A stretch of 46,043 nucleotides of DNA from an uncultured Lachnospiraceae bacterium (GTDB taxonomy: Bacteria; Bacillota; Clostridia; Lachnospirales; Lachnospiraceae). Made by a program: the position numbers and the translations under genes. The notes beneath the pieces are model-generated. The model was given only the letters and a program-made list of their open reading frames with translations, had not been told where the DNA came from and ran no database searches. The stretch's first letter is position 1. Each line of letters begins with the position of its first letter. The stretch spans positions 1 through 46,043 of the forward strand of contig CAJOLD010000013.1 in NCBI GenBank assembly GCA_905235435.1, given 5' to 3'. Positions 24,789-36,900 of the stretch are shown in pieces.

Positions 24789-24791
24789 CGG

Positions 24792-25067
24792 ATGGTCACG
24801 GTATTTATAGATCTTGCTGATCTGAAGGACAAAAAGCAGCTCCACGATAAGATCCGGAAGAGCATCGCGCCCATTCCTTACGAGGGAAACAATATGGACG
24901 CGCTCCATGACGTGCTGACGGAATACGCCGGCCTTCCCGTTCTGCGCTTTTACAACGCGGGCGTGCCGGAAGGAGAGATGAGCGAATATATCGTCCGCCT
25001 GCGCCGCGTCTGCCGCGACGCGATGATGGAGAATCCGCAGCTGAAGGTCATTTTTGAAGAAGACTGA
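24792..25067 (+). CDS. Barstar-family ribonuclease inhibitor
   Basis: A 91-residue cytoplasmic protein without a signal peptide. The barstar recognition helix is conserved: GNNMDALHD, with Asp36 and Asp40 corresponding to barstar Asp35 and Asp39, which contact the barnase active site. The C-terminal strand VIFEED is also typical. It starts 3 bases after the RNase stop, so the two are translationally coupled; the inhibitor presumably neutralises any RNase that folds before export. It is followed by a hairpin. Confidence 0.9.
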   Translation: MVTVFIDLADLKDKKQLHDKIRKSIAPIPYEGNNMDALHDVLTEYAGLPVLRFYNAGVPEGEMSEYIVRLRRVCRDAMMENPQLKVIFEED

Positions 25068-25076
25068 GAAGGTTTG

Positions 25077-25104
25077 AAACGCGCGCCCCATGGCGCGCGT
25101 TTCT
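25077..25104 (+). terminator. GC-rich hairpin after the barstar gene, likely weak terminator
   Basis: aaacgcgcgcc (25077-25087) pairs perfectly with ggcgcgcgttt (25092-25102) around a ccat loop. The T-tract is only three bases, so termination may be partial. The next start codon is 16 bases after it, leaving no room for a separate promoter. Confidence 0.65.
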
Positions 25105-25119
25105 GGGAAAGGCTGATCT

Positions 25120-26974
<1,855 letters not shown>

Positions 26975-26991
<17 letters not shown>

Positions 26992-27682
26992 ATTCTCCAA
27001 GCAGGGTGAGATGAAGTTCATCGGCCATCTGGACCTGATGCGGTGCTTCCAGAAGGTGATCCGCCGCTCCGGACTCGATATTCGCTTTTCCGAGGGCATG
27101 AGCCCGCACATGATCATGTCGTTCGCCTCCCCGCTCAGCGTGGGTCTGACCAGCCTGGGCGAGTATGTGGACATGGAGCTGAACACGCCGGTCTCCTCCG
27201 AGGAGGGACTGCGCATGCTGAACGAACAGATGCCGGAAGGCATCCGGGCGCTCTCTTTCCGGCAGATTCCGGAGGGACGCGCCGGGAACGCCATGTCTCT
27301 TGTCGCGGCCGCGGACTATGAGGTGCGGTTCCGCGAAGGACGCGCCCCGAAGGACGGGTGGGAAGAGCGCGTCGCCGCGTTTGCCGCGCAGGAAGTCATA
27401 GAGACAGAGAAAGAGACTAAGAAGGGGAAGAAGCTTACGGATATCCGTCCGATGATCCTTCAGATGGAAACGGACGGCTCCGCCATCTTCCTCCGCCTTG
27501 CGAGCGGAAGCGAGGCGAACTTAAAGCCGGAGCTTCTGATGGATACCTTCATCCGGTATCTCGGTGAGGAGCCGGCGCCCTTCGCGTACCTGATCTGCAG
27601 GAAGGAACTGTACGCGAAGCAGGGCACGGACGCGAAGCCGGTATGGATTCCCCTGGAGGATCTGGGGCAGGACGTGATCTGA
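26975..27682 (+). CDS. TIGR03936 family radical SAM-associated protein (DUF2344)
   Basis: A 235-residue protein beginning LKVRIKFSKQGEMKFIGHLDL (TTG-initiated, so Met replaces Leu), the standard opening of the family. I chose TTG 26975 because ggaggagg at 26959-26966 is 8 bases upstream; the ATG at 26936 would put that site inside the gene. IRFSEGMSPHMIMSFASPL and VDMELNTP are conserved. It is thought to work with the preceding radical SAM enzyme, but the chemistry is not known. It overlaps that gene by 17 bases and precedes the RNase G gene by 16. Confidence 0.9.
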
Positions 27683-27698
27683 GCAGGAGCGGAGCGTG

Positions 27699-28888
27699 AT
27701 GAGCGATACCTATATCATTGAAAAACGGGGCGATCTTGTGCTCTCGTGGCTGCTCGGCGCGGATGGCCGCGCGGTATCCATCCGGGCGGACAGGGAGGAG
27801 AGCGGCCCGCAGACGGGGGAGATCTACGCCGGAAGAGTGCAGAGGGTCCGCGCGGACTTAAAGGCCGCTTTTGTGGATATCGGTCCCGGGATCACAGGCT
27901 ACCTTCCCTTTGAGGAGTCGGAGGATGCCGTCTTTATCAGAAAAGGGGGCGGCAAGGGCCTTGCGCAGGGAGACGAGCTCCTTGTGCAGGTCAGCAGCGA
28001 AGCGCAGAAGACCAAGGATGCGCGGCTGACCGCCAGGCTCTCCCTGCAGGGAATGTACAGCGTTGTTTCCCTTGCGGACGGCAGCGCAGGCGTGTCAAAG
28101 CGCCTCCCCGAGGAGGAGCGGGAGCGGCTTCGAGCGCTTGCGGAGAGGATCCGCCAGGACGCGCGCTATGGGCTGATCCTCCGCACGAACGCGGCTTTGC
28201 GGTGGCAGAAGAGATCCGGGCGCTCAGGGAGCGCCTCCAAAAGATCGAAGCGGAGGGGATCCACCGGACGACGGGATCGCGAATCTACAGCCCGGGGTCT
28301 TCCTGGCAGAAACGCCTTCTCTCGCTGGATCTACAGTCGACGCGAAAGATCGTCGCGGACGGGGAAGAGCTGTACAAAGGCGCCCGCAGTTATCTTAAAG
28401 AATGCGGCTCCCCGCTCGAAGAGCGAGTCACCCTCTATGAGGATCCGATGATCTCCTGCCGGGCTCTCTACAGCCTTGACCGGGAGCTTCGGGACGCGCT
28501 CGCCGAGCGCGTATGGCTCCCCGGCGGCGGTTATCTTGTGATCCAGCCGACGGAAGCGCTCACCGTGATCGACGTAAATTCCGGAAAGGCCGTGAGCAGG
28601 AAGGACAAGGAGGAGGCCGTCCTTAAGGTCAACCTCGAGGCGGCCCGCGAGATCTGCAGGCAGCTGCGGCTCCGCGAGATCTCCGGGATCGTGATCGTCG
28701 ATTTTATCAATCAGCAGCAGGAAGATTCAAAAGACAAACTTCTCGCCGCGCTCCGGTCCGGGCTCAGGGAAGATCCGCACCCTTCGGCGCTGATCGGTTT
28801 TACAGCCCTCGGCCTTGTGGAACTGACGCGGAAGAAGATGGGGCCGGCGCTTCGGGAGACGGCCTCCCGCCTGCTCCCCGGAGCCTGA
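27699..28888 (+). pseudogene. rng: Ribonuclease G (Rng/CafA family), interrupted by a one-base frameshift
   Basis: Two adjacent frames together encode an RNase E/G. The first (to about 28193) holds the S1-type RNA-binding domain (GEIYAGRVQRVRADLKAAFVD, GYLPFEE) up to LILRTNA. The second resumes at GFAVAEEIRAL and carries the catalytic aspartates in TVIDVNSGK and GIVIVDFI, then ALGLVELTRKKMG. The frames join if one G is restored at about 28193-28194 (aacgcgGgcttt). A run of G suggests a sequencing or assembly slip, but real inactivation is possible. The restored protein is about 396 residues and ends before the CPxCxGxG zinc-link seen in E. coli RNase E/G. Start ATG 27699; GTG 27696 is also possible. 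Confidence 0.88.
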
Positions 28889-28908
28889 GGGGCCTGCCGC
28901 CGCCGGAT

Positions 28909-28937
28909 TTGACAGATCGGCGGAGAAATGTGATAAT
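28909..28937 (+). promoter_or_regulatory. Sigma-A promoter of ruvAB
   Basis: TTGACA (28909-28914), a 17-base spacer, and GATAAT (28932-28937), with an extended -10 TG at 28929-28930. Transcription would start near 28944, about 29 bases before the ruvA ATG. An inverted repeat (ccgccg / cggcgg) flanks the -35 box. No LexA-type box was recognised. Confidence 0.85.
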
Positions 28938-28972
28938 CCATGTATTCAAAGAATTAGATGGGATGAACGGGA

Positions 28973-29575
28973 ATGATTGCACAGATCAAAGGAATTGTTG
29001 AAGAGACGACCGTGGACGGCGCGCTGATCGACGTAAACGGTGTCGGTTTTTATATCCTGCTCTCGGGGCGCGACCTTGCTTCGCTTCCCTCCGCGGGACA
29101 GCCGGTGAGGATCTACACGTCCATGAGCGTGCGCGAGGACGCGATCACGCTCTTCGGCTTCCTTGCGAAGGAGGACAGAGAGATGTTCCGCCTGCTGCAG
29201 GGCGTGAGCGGAATCGGACCGAAGGCTGCCCTCGGCATCCTTTCGACCTTCTCCGCGAGAGCGCTTCAGCTCGCCGTGCTTTCGGACGATTCAAAGACGA
29301 TCGCAAACGCGCCGGGGATCGGCGTTAAGACAGCGAAAAAGCTCATCCTGGAGCTGAAGGATAAGTTCTCTATTGAGGACATCGCGGGGGATCCCGGACA
29401 GGGGACCGGGGCTGCGGCGTCTTCGGACGAGTCGGTCATGAGCGACGCAGTCGCGGCGCTGACCGCCCTTGGCTATTCCGCTTCGGAGGCGCTTTCGGCG
29501 GTGCGTTCTGCCGACGTTCCCGAGGGGGCGGACACGGAGACGGTACTGAAGCAGGCACTGAAGAAGCTTATCTGA
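28973..29575 (+). CDS. ruvA: Holliday junction branch migration protein RuvA
   Basis: RuvA binds Holliday junctions as a tetramer and loads the RuvB motor. The 200-residue protein shows an N-terminal OB fold ([22 protein letters not shown]), a helix-hairpin-helix region ([17 protein letters not shown] and [21 protein letters not shown]), and a C-terminal domain ([17 protein letters not shown]) that contacts RuvB, joined by an acidic/Ala linker. It has its own promoter and precedes ruvB by 16 bases. Confidence 0.96.
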   Translation: MIAQIKGIVEETTVDGALIDVNGVGFYILLSGRDLASLPSAGQPVRIYTSMSVREDAITLFGFLAKEDREMFRLLQGVSGIGPKAALGILSTFSARALQLAVLSDDSKTIANAPGIGVKTAKKLILELKDKFSIEDIAGDPGQGTGAAASSDESVMSDAVAALTALGYSASEALSAVRSADVPEGADTETVLKQALKKLI

Positions 29576-29591
29576 TATTTCGGGGAGGACC

Positions 29592-30608
29592 ATGGCAAGA
29601 CAGATCATCACGAGCGACGCGACGGCGGAGGACCTCATCCTCGAGCCGAATCTGCGGCCGCAGCGTCTGTCCGAATACATCGGGCAGGAAAAAGCAAAGC
29701 ATATCCTGAAAATTTACATAGAAGCGGCGAAACAGAGGCACGATACGCTGGATCATGTGCTTTTCTACGGCCCTCCCGGTCTGGGGAAGACGACCCTTGC
29801 CGGGATCATCGCGAACGAGATGGGCGTGAACATCAAGATCACTTCCGGGCCCGCGATCGAAAAGCCCGGCGAGATGGCTGCCGTGCTGAACGGCCTTGGC
29901 GAGGGGGACATCCTCTTTGTGGATGAGATCCACCGCCTGAACAGGCAGGTCGAGGAAGTGCTCTATCCCGCGATGGAAGATTTCGCGATCGATATCATGA
30001 TCGGGAAGGGCGCCGCGGCGCGCTCTGTCCGTCTGGACCTTCCGCGGTTCACACTGATCGGCGCGACGACGAGGGCAGGCCTTCTTTCGGCTCCCCTGCG
30101 CGACCGCTTCGGCGTGATCCATCATCTGGAGTATTACACGGAAGAGGAACTGAAAACGATCATTGTCCGCTCCGCCGAGGTGCTGGACGTAAAGATCGAC
30201 GAAGGCGGCGCCATGGAGCTTGCCAGGCGGTCCCGCGGAACGCCGAGGCTTGCGAACCGCTTTTTAAAGCGGGTGCGTGATTTTGCGCAGGTGAAGGGCG
30301 ATGGCACCATAACTCTCGACATCGCGCGGTATGCGCTGAGTGCGCTGAATGTAGACAGCAACGGGCTTGACGAGATGGATATGCGCATACTGGGCACCAT
30401 TATCGACAAGTTCCGAGGAGGACCGGTGGGTATCAACACCATCGCCACTTCGGTGGGCGAGGATGCAGGGACGGTGGAAGAGGTGTACGAGCCCTACCTT
30501 ATACAGGAGGGCTACCTGCAACGCACACCCCGTGGGCGCGAGGCTACCCCGTTGGCCTACCAGCTTTTGGGCAAGAGGAAACAGGAGGACCAGCCGGAAC
30601 TCTTTTAG
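29592..30608 (+). CDS. ruvB: Holliday junction helicase RuvB, chimeric between two phyla
   Basis: RuvB is the AAA+ motor of branch migration. The reading frame is full length (338 residues): Walker [10 protein letters not shown] at 60-68, Walker B DEIH at 111-114, GATTRAG near 157, arginine-finger region LRDRFG near 169, and a C-terminal winged helix (RTPRGREAT). The parts come from different lineages by my reading. Up to about residue 225 it is clostridial ([38 protein letters not shown]). After about 238 it follows the Bacteroidota pattern ([36 protein letters not shown]). Composition and all downstream genes change at the same point. The gene is therefore likely an assembly artefact; the protein as written may not exist. 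Confidence 0.9.
   Translation: MARQIITSDATAEDLILEPNLRPQRLSEYIGQEKAKHILKIYIEAAKQRHDTLDHVLFYGPPGLGKTTLAGIIANEMGVNIKITSGPAIEKPGEMAAVLNGLGEGDILFVDEIHRLNRQVEEVLYPAMEDFAIDIMIGKGAAARSVRLDLPRFTLIGATTRAGLLSAPLRDRFGVIHHLEYYTEEELKTIIVRSAEVLDVKIDEGGAMELARRSRGTPRLANRFLKRVRDFAQVKGDGTITLDIARYALSALNVDSNGLDEMDMRILGTIIDKFRGGPVGINTIATSVGEDAGTVEEVYEPYLIQEGYLQRTPRGREATPLAYQLLGKRKQEDQPELF
30264..30305. other. Junction between Firmicutes and Bacteroidota sequence
   Basis: This stretch encodes [14 protein letters not shown], the segment of RuvB most alike in both phyla. Left of it lies GC-rich clostridial sequence with Shine-Dalgarno sites. Right of it everything is Bacteroidota-like. The exact base cannot be fixed because the shared stretch hides the switch. 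Confidence 0.85.
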
Positions 30609-30666
30609 CCGGCAGCGGCGGAAGTCGGGTGTCGATTGTATGATTGTCAAACAGATAAACTAATAT

Positions 30667-31902
30667 ATGAGAACACTGATTGGAAATATTAAGTCGCTGT
30701 TGCAGGTGGAGGAAAGCCCGCGACAGAAAGTATGTGGTGCCGACATGGCGCGCATAGACCATATAGAGAATGCCTACCTCATTGTCGAAGGCGACAGGAT
30801 AGCGGCCTTTGGCAGGATGGAGGAACTGAAGGATCAGACTTTCGACAAGGAGGTGGATGCCGCTGGGCGGATGCTTCTGCCCTCATTCTGCGACTCGCAT
30901 ACGCACTTAGTGTATGCGGGCAGCCGTGAGATAGAGTATATCGATAAGATTCGCGGTCTCTCGTATGATGAGATAGCCAAGAGGGGTGGCGGAATACTTA
31001 ACAGTGCCAAGCGGGTGCAGGAGGCCTCGGAGCAGCAGCTCTATGATGATGCCATGGCCCGATTGGACACCATCATCCGCTATGGCACGGGGGCAGTGGA
31101 AATCAAGTCGGGCTACGGCATGACCCCTGAGGCCGAATTGAAGATGCTGCGGGTCATCCGTCGGCTACGGGAGACTTCGCCCCTCACCATCAAGGCTACG
31201 CTCTTAGGGGCCCACGGCATCCCGATGGAGTATCGCGGCCGACAGGAGAAGTTTGTAGATCTGGTGATCGAGCGAATGATTCCGCAGGCGGCAGATGAGG
31301 GCTTGGCAGACTTTATCGATGTCTTCTGCGATGCGGGTTTCTTCACCGTGGGGGACACGGAACGGATGCTTGAGGCAGGTGCCAAATATGGGATGAGGCC
31401 CAAGATACATGCCAACGAGATGGCCTGCAGCGGGGGCATCCAGTGTGCGGTAAAGTATAATGCACTGAGTTGTGACCATTTAGAATATACGGGCGATGCT
31501 GAGATTGCCTGTCTGCTGGGCTCAGAAACCATGCCCACGGTGCTGCCTGGCGCGGCCTTCTTCCTCAATATGCAGCACGCGCCTGTCCGCAAGATGATGG
31601 AGGCGGGGCTTCCGGTGGCCATGGCTTCGGACTTCAATCCGGGTTCGTCGCCTTCGGGCAATATGCAGTTGGTGCTCTCCTTTGCCTGTGTCAATTACCG
31701 TATGCTGCCCGAAGAGGCCATCAACGCAACGACCATCAACAGCGGCTATGCTATGGGAGTCAGTGATATGCTGGGCTCTATCGCTGTAGGAAAGAAGGCC
31801 AACTTCTATCTCACTACGCCTATTCCCACCTACGAGTATCTGCCCTACGCATACGGTGAGAACAAGGTGTGGAAGAGCTTCCTTAACGGTAAAGAATATT
31901 AG
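30667..31902 (+). CDS. hutI: Imidazolonepropionase HutI
   Basis: Hydrolyses 4-imidazolone-5-propionate to N-formimino-glutamate, step 3 of histidine degradation. The 411-residue amidohydrolase shows [11 protein letters not shown] (metal-binding His78 and His80), [15 protein letters not shown] [16 protein letters not shown], the later KIHANEM, and [15 protein letters not shown]. It has no Shine-Dalgarno site (aactaatatatg), which fits Bacteroidota. No other hut genes are in the window. It belongs to the Bacteroidota side of the junction, so it has no link with the his operon to the left. Confidence 0.94.
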   Translation: MRTLIGNIKSLLQVEESPRQKVCGADMARIDHIENAYLIVEGDRIAAFGRMEELKDQTFDKEVDAAGRMLLPSFCDSHTHLVYAGSREIEYIDKIRGLSYDEIAKRGGGILNSAKRVQEASEQQLYDDAMARLDTIIRYGTGAVEIKSGYGMTPEAELKMLRVIRRLRETSPLTIKATLLGAHGIPMEYRGRQEKFVDLVIERMIPQAADEGLADFIDVFCDAGFFTVGDTERMLEAGAKYGMRPKIHANEMACSGGIQCAVKYNALSCDHLEYTGDAEIACLLGSETMPTVLPGAAFFLNMQHAPVRKMMEAGLPVAMASDFNPGSSPSGNMQLVLSFACVNYRMLPEEAINATTINSGYAMGVSDMLGSIAVGKKANFYLTTPIPTYEYLPYAYGENKVWKSFLNGKEY

Positions 31903-31952
31903 CCAATCTGCCCAGTGGGGACCAACGCCACGGGGGAAACCGTCACAGAAGA

Positions 31953-32633
31953 ATGATAACAGTAGAAAGACTCAACAAATCGTATGGCACCCTACAGGTG
32001 CTGAAAGGAATCAGCCTCACTATTGAGAAGGGTGAGATAGTCAGCGTCGTGGGAGCGTCGGGAGCAGGAAAGACCACGCTCCTTCAGCTGCTGGGCACCC
32101 TTGACCGTCCCGACAGCGGGCGCATTCTTTACGACAGTTCCGACGGAGAGGGGAAGGCGGCGACGCAGGTGGATGTGACCCGGCTTGACGAGAAAGGGGT
32201 AGCCCGTTTCCGCAACCGCCATATCGGATTTGTATTCCAGTTCCACAACTTGCTGCCGGAATTCACTGCTATGGAGAATGTCTGTATGCCGGCCCTTATC
32301 GCAGGGCGTAGCCTGGAAGAGGCTACTGAGGAAGCCATGCAGTTACTGAAGTTTCTTCATGTTGAAGGACGTGCGGCACACAAGCCGGCACAGCTTTCAG
32401 GAGGAGAGCAGCAGCGGTTTGCGGTTGCCCGAGCATTGATTAACAGGCCTGCCGTTGTCTTAGCCGACGAGCCGTCGGGCAACCTTGACACCCGCCATGC
32501 CGAAGAGCTGCATGACCTTTTCTTTCAGCTTCGCGACCAGTACAGGCAGACATTTGTCATCGTCACCCACAACACGGCCTTGGCTCAGAAATCGGACCGC
32601 CAAATCATGCTTCAGGACGGCATGATAGTGTAG
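31953..32633 (+). CDS. ABC transporter ATP-binding protein, LolD/MacB type
   Basis: A 226-residue ATPase subunit. Walker A is GASGAGKTT at 34-42; the Q-loop is [10 protein letters not shown]; the signature is LSGGEQQR; Walker B is VVLADEPSG followed by the D-loop and a switch His in VIVTHN. The sequence is closest in style to LolD, which powers lipoprotein release from the inner membrane with LolC/LolE, or to MacB-type exporters. No permease gene is adjacent, so the partner is unknown. It starts at ATG 31953 without a clear Shine-Dalgarno site. Confidence 0.92.
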   Translation: MITVERLNKSYGTLQVLKGISLTIEKGEIVSVVGASGAGKTTLLQLLGTLDRPDSGRILYDSSDGEGKAATQVDVTRLDEKGVARFRNRHIGFVFQFHNLLPEFTAMENVCMPALIAGRSLEEATEEAMQLLKFLHVEGRAAHKPAQLSGGEQQRFAVARALINRPAVVLADEPSGNLDTRHAEELHDLFFQLRDQYRQTFVIVTHNTALAQKSDRQIMLQDGMIV

Positions 32634-32683
32634 CAGGGATGCCGTAATGAAGAAGATAGTTCACTCACAAATACCTCCAGAAT

Positions 32684-33460
32684 ATGATACAGCAAAGCAG
32701 AAGTTCCAACATCCAGGCCACCAAGGCCGAATCTAAGTCGGTCATTTACGGCCTCCGCCCGGTTATTGAAGCCATAGAAGGAGATGTTCAGATAGACAAA
32801 GTACTGCTACAGAACGGCCTCACAGGGCCGTTGGCTGGCGACCTCAAAGGCCTTATCCGAGATAAGGGAATACCCTTTCAGTTTGTGCCTGTAGAGAAGT
32901 TGAACCGTATGGCCAGGGGTAACCACCAAGGGGTGGCGGCTCTGATAGCCCCTATCAAGTTTCACGATTCGATGGAGTTGATACCCAGGATGGTGGAGGA
33001 GAAAGAGTCTCCGTTTATCCTGTTGCTTGACCATGTGACAGATGTGCGGAATTTCGGTGCCATAGTGCGTACGGCCGAATGTGCAGGAGTGGATGCCGTT
33101 GTCATACCGGAACATGGGAGTGCGCAGGTGGGCGACGATGCCGTCAAGACCTCTTCAGGGGCGTTGCTGCGAGTACCTATCTGCCGCGATGGCAACCTGA
33201 AGACGACCCTTAATTTGGCACGGCAATGTGGGTTGCAGATAGTGGCGGCTACGGAGAAAGGGGGTACCGAATATCTTGAAGTCGATTTCCGCCGTCCCAC
33301 ACTCTTGATAATGGGGGCAGAAGAAACTGGCATCAGTCCTGAGCTGCTCAAGATGGCGGATGTGAGGGCTAAACTGCCGATATTAGGGCAGATACAGTCG
33401 CTCAATGTCAGCGTGGCCGCCGCCATATTCATGTACGAAGCCTTACGCCAAAGGAGATAA
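32684..33460 (+). CDS. rlmB: 23S rRNA (guanosine-2'-O)-methyltransferase RlmB (TrmH/SpoU family)
   Basis: Methylates the 2'-OH of a 23S rRNA guanosine (G2251 in E. coli). The N-terminal L30e-like substrate-binding domain (about 10-90, VIYGLRPVIEAIEGD) is followed by the SPOUT domain with LDHVTDVRNFGAIVRTAECAG, IMGAEETGIS and LNVSVAAAIFMYEAL, the motifs that make the SAM-binding trefoil knot. The 258-residue length is normal. Related family members act on tRNA, so the site is inferred. It stands alone before a large intergenic region. Confidence 0.92.
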   Translation: MIQQSRSSNIQATKAESKSVIYGLRPVIEAIEGDVQIDKVLLQNGLTGPLAGDLKGLIRDKGIPFQFVPVEKLNRMARGNHQGVAALIAPIKFHDSMELIPRMVEEKESPFILLLDHVTDVRNFGAIVRTAECAGVDAVVIPEHGSAQVGDDAVKTSSGALLRVPICRDGNLKTTLNLARQCGLQIVAATEKGGTEYLEVDFRRPTLLIMGAEETGISPELLKMADVRAKLPILGQIQSLNVSVAAAIFMYEALRQRR

Positions 33461-33830
33461 CTGTCCGCACCAAACAAAGGGTTTCCTGCCGGACGGAGCA
33501 GATTCTTTCAGTGGGGTAGGGAGGCGGTAGTTGTGACAAGAACTGTAACTTTTCCTATCGGTGAAAACTGATAGCCCCACTTTGATTTTTTTTATCGTGG
33601 GGAAGGGGTGTAGTGTGTTGCCGGCAGAGTGTCTGGCGAGATGAAGCCATGGCATCATCCCGAAAGGTCGGCGACTCATAAAAAAACATAAATAAATGCT
33701 GAGAGGGGTGACGATTTTGGCCATTTGGGGAGTATATAGTGTGATGGAATAGAGCCAGTCATGCTTGCTGCCATGTTAGGGCGAAATGAGGAAGGGAGAG
33801 TACAATTTATAACTATAAGAGTAAAAAATG

Positions 33831-33860
33831 TTGATGATTCATTTTTTCTTCGTATATTTG
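33831..33860 (+). promoter_or_regulatory. Bacteroidota-type promoter for the giant T9SS gene
   Basis: TTG at 33831-33833 and TATATTTG at 33853-33860 are 19 bases apart, matching the Bacteroidetes -33 TTTG / -7 TAnnTTTG pattern. The leader would be about 80 bases. The element supports the Bacteroidota origin of this side of the window. Confidence 0.75.
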
Positions 33861-33891
33861 TACGCTCAAAAAGTGTCCAATTTTACATTGT

Positions 33892-33907
33892 AAAAAGGCT
33901 TCTTTTT
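33892..33907 (+). other. AU-rich hairpin in the leader of the giant gene
   Basis: aaaaag (33892-33897) pairs with cttttt (33902-33907) around a gctt loop, between the promoter and the ATG at 33950. It could influence mRNA stability or initiation; it is short and AT-rich, so significance is uncertain. Confidence 0.35.
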
Positions 33908-33949
33908 GTGCGTAATGTGTTGTATATAAATAAGTAATTGATAATACAA

Positions 33950-36900
33950 ATGAAAAAAAGATTCTTGCTTTTTGGGCTGATATTTGCAATTGCGGCATTA
34001 TCTTCCCAGGCCCAAATCTACGAAATGTATTCGCAGGATTTTGAGGCAGGCTCTGCAATTAACTATTCGGTTTCGGATGCGGCGTGTGCCACACAAACCA
34101 CGTTGCATTTGGGTGGTTCGAGCGCTATGAAGATGCTTCACACCGCCCATACCCAGATGGTGTTGACGCTTGATACGATAGATTTTTCAACACCTCTGTC
34201 GTTGCAATTCTACAAATTGGAGTTTTCTCACATAGCCTGGGTGCAACCTCTGCGGTGTGAGCCGTCGCGTCAGGAAGTATGTATGATAGAAGCTAAGCGT
34301 CCAGACCAGACTTCGTGGGTTCGTCTCAGCGATTCGCATTACGACATTTCTGAGGGTGGGGATCCGGACTTTGGTTCTCTGTCCTCATTTAGTATTGAGT
34401 CTTACAATGGAGAGTGGCAAAACTCTGGTTCCACTCCGACCAACGCGATGTGGAAACACGAGCGGTTTAACTTGGACCAATTCTTCTATACCGCCGGTTC
34501 TCCTGAAAATAAGAAGTTGATTATACGTTTTATCGTGGGTGCGAGAGATGGTAACAACACGACTGGCGATGCCTGGTATCTTGACGACATCACGGTATCG
34601 GCCTCCAGTCAACAGATGGTGACACCCACCATTAATATGATATCCTTCCCTGACCATTTGAATTATCCGAGTAGCCGAGGGGCTAAAGTTATTGCTGATG
34701 TGAGTACAACCGTTATCCAAGGGATGAACGATGACTCGATCTATATCGCCTATCGCGTGGGCAACAACCCAACGATTTATACAGCCCCCATGGTGCGGCA
34801 GGGTACGACAAGCCGTTATGAGGGACGCATTCCTTTCTATGGATATGACACCATGATGCACTATCATATAGTGGCCAAAGACGCTACAGTAAACTTCAAT
34901 ACTGTCTATTATCCAAGGTCTTCAGATGCGTGGATTACTTATCGGTGTGTACGTGGTAAGACTCATTCAGCCACCCCGCCAGGAAACCAGGTGAACGTAT
35001 CGGACTTCCCCTTCCCCGCATTGGCGGACAACCGTTCGGAGTTTGTGTATGACAGTGCCACGATGGCAGGAATGGGTTATGGGCCAGGAGCTATAACAGA
35101 CTTCCGATTCATCCTTGCCACATCAAATGTGACCCAAGTGAGGCCGAGAGTTCAGTTCCGAATGGCTAATTTCTTCACAAGCGATTATACCCGTTCTCCA
35201 TCCTCCAATGATCAGGCTTCTTTTACATCCACTGCAATGCAGATTCCATTTGACACAGCTCTTGTGATACCTCAGGCAGCCCCTAACTCCATCTTTGAGG
35301 TTCACTTGCAGGACACCTTTTTCTATGCGGGTTCCGACCTATTGGTGCAGGTCTTTTACGAGGGCACAACCGACCCGGCTGCCCGTCTTGCCAAGCATAT
35401 CCCAACTGCCAACAACAAACTGTCGGTGTACACCACTGTTGGAGCTGCATCTGACCATTATCTCCATCCAATGACTACTGACATTAGCCCATTTACCACA
35501 GGTACGACTACCAACACGCGTCCTTGGGTGACCTTTCTTGCATCGAAGAATATGCCGTTGATATATGACTGTGGCATTAGCGCGATGTCATACCCCAGTT
35601 TTGACACTCCCTGCAATGTGGGGAACGATTCCGTAGTGGTATGGCTGAAGAACTATGGTGTAAGCCCCATGGATTCCGTCCGCATCTGGTATCGCGTCGA
35701 TAACCAGGCTCCCGTATATTATGATTGGGTGGGCAGCCTTAATGGTGGTGACAGTGTTCGCGTGATGCTCAACAGCAGCCAGCCTTTCACTGTAGGCTAT
35801 CATACCATTCGTGCTTGGGTGGACGACACCATAAGGGTCGGGAACCTCTACTATAGGGACCACGAGCCGTACAACGACACTGTATTTACTCCATTTTCAG
35901 CATGTGACGGGCCTTACAGCGGTACACGTATGGTAGGTACTGGCTCTGGGGCTCATTTCAGCTCGTTGGAGAATTGCCTGTATGCGTTGAGCCGTTGCGG
36001 TATTGATGGACCTTTGACCATTAAGTTGCCCGCCGGAGTGTACGATGTGACCAAGTTCCCCTTCATCCCCGGTACGTCGGAAAGCAACTATGTTGTTTTC
36101 GAACCGGCTACAGCCACTGGACAGGTCACCTTCCGGTGTTCACGCAATGGAGAGAATATCATTGTGCCAAATTTGGTCGATCTCACCGAGGCTCGTAGCA
36201 TCCGGTTCAACAACATCACATTCAGTAATGGACATTACGCCGATAATCGTTGTGCCGTATTAGCCCAATTGGGTAGTGGAAGTTCCAATTGCCAGTTCAT
36301 CAACTGTAACTTCATTGACAGCAACACCATCGTCTTCGCTGCCCAGTCCTTGATTAATTCAGGTGATGCCGACTCTTTGTTAGTGACTGACTGCTATTTC
36401 TACGGTGGTACAATAGGTGTTGACCTCACGGGTGCAGCACCTGATGTTCGCTCGGTAGGCAATACAGTGCAGTTTTGCGAATTCAACAATCAAGTGAACA
36501 CAGCAGTCCGAATGGTGAACCAGTCAGCTGCCACCATTGACAGTATCTTCGCCAACGATGTGCAGACCAATACGAGTTACATCATCCTGGCACAGTACTG
36601 TTACGATGGAAGCCGTATCACTCGCAACAAAGTATTTTCTTCAAAGGGCACATGCTGTATAGGTGTCTCCGACATGCATGGTACAGCCACCAACTACTGT
36701 ATTGTGGCCAACAACATGTTGGTGTCGCTGGATGATGGCACAAGCAATATGCTCACTACCCCGCTGAATATTATCAAGGGTTCGTATATCAAGACCGTGT
36801 TTAACTCGGTACGCATGAACGCGCCCACTCGTGTCAACGTGGCAGCAGCCACACTTGGTGGTGATGTGATTAGCAACTGCTATTTCCAGAACAACGTCAT

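Larger units (their letters stand above)
33461..33949 (+). other. 489-base intergenic region before the giant gene
   Basis: No coding sequence is supported here. Between 33575 and 33602 ccccac and gtgggg form a stem around a T-rich loop; this may mark the end of the rlmB transcript but is not a standard terminator. The 3' part is AT-rich and contains the promoter (33831-33860) and leader hairpin (33892-33907) of the giant gene. The rest is featureless to my eye. Confidence 0.6.

Noticed and set aside
28898..28923. Inverted repeat ccgccg/cggcgg near the ruvA promoter as an RNase G terminator
   Set aside because: It has no T-tract, and it contains the -35 box of a good promoter, so a terminator call is not supported.
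30609..31902. Idea that hutI is functionally linked to the his operon on the left
   Set aside because: The genes lie on opposite sides of the ruvB junction and most likely come from different organisms.
33443..33724. Minus-strand open frame of 93 codons between rlmB and the giant gene
   Set aside because: It overlaps the rlmB end, has no family resemblance and lies in a region with promoter-like and noncoding character.
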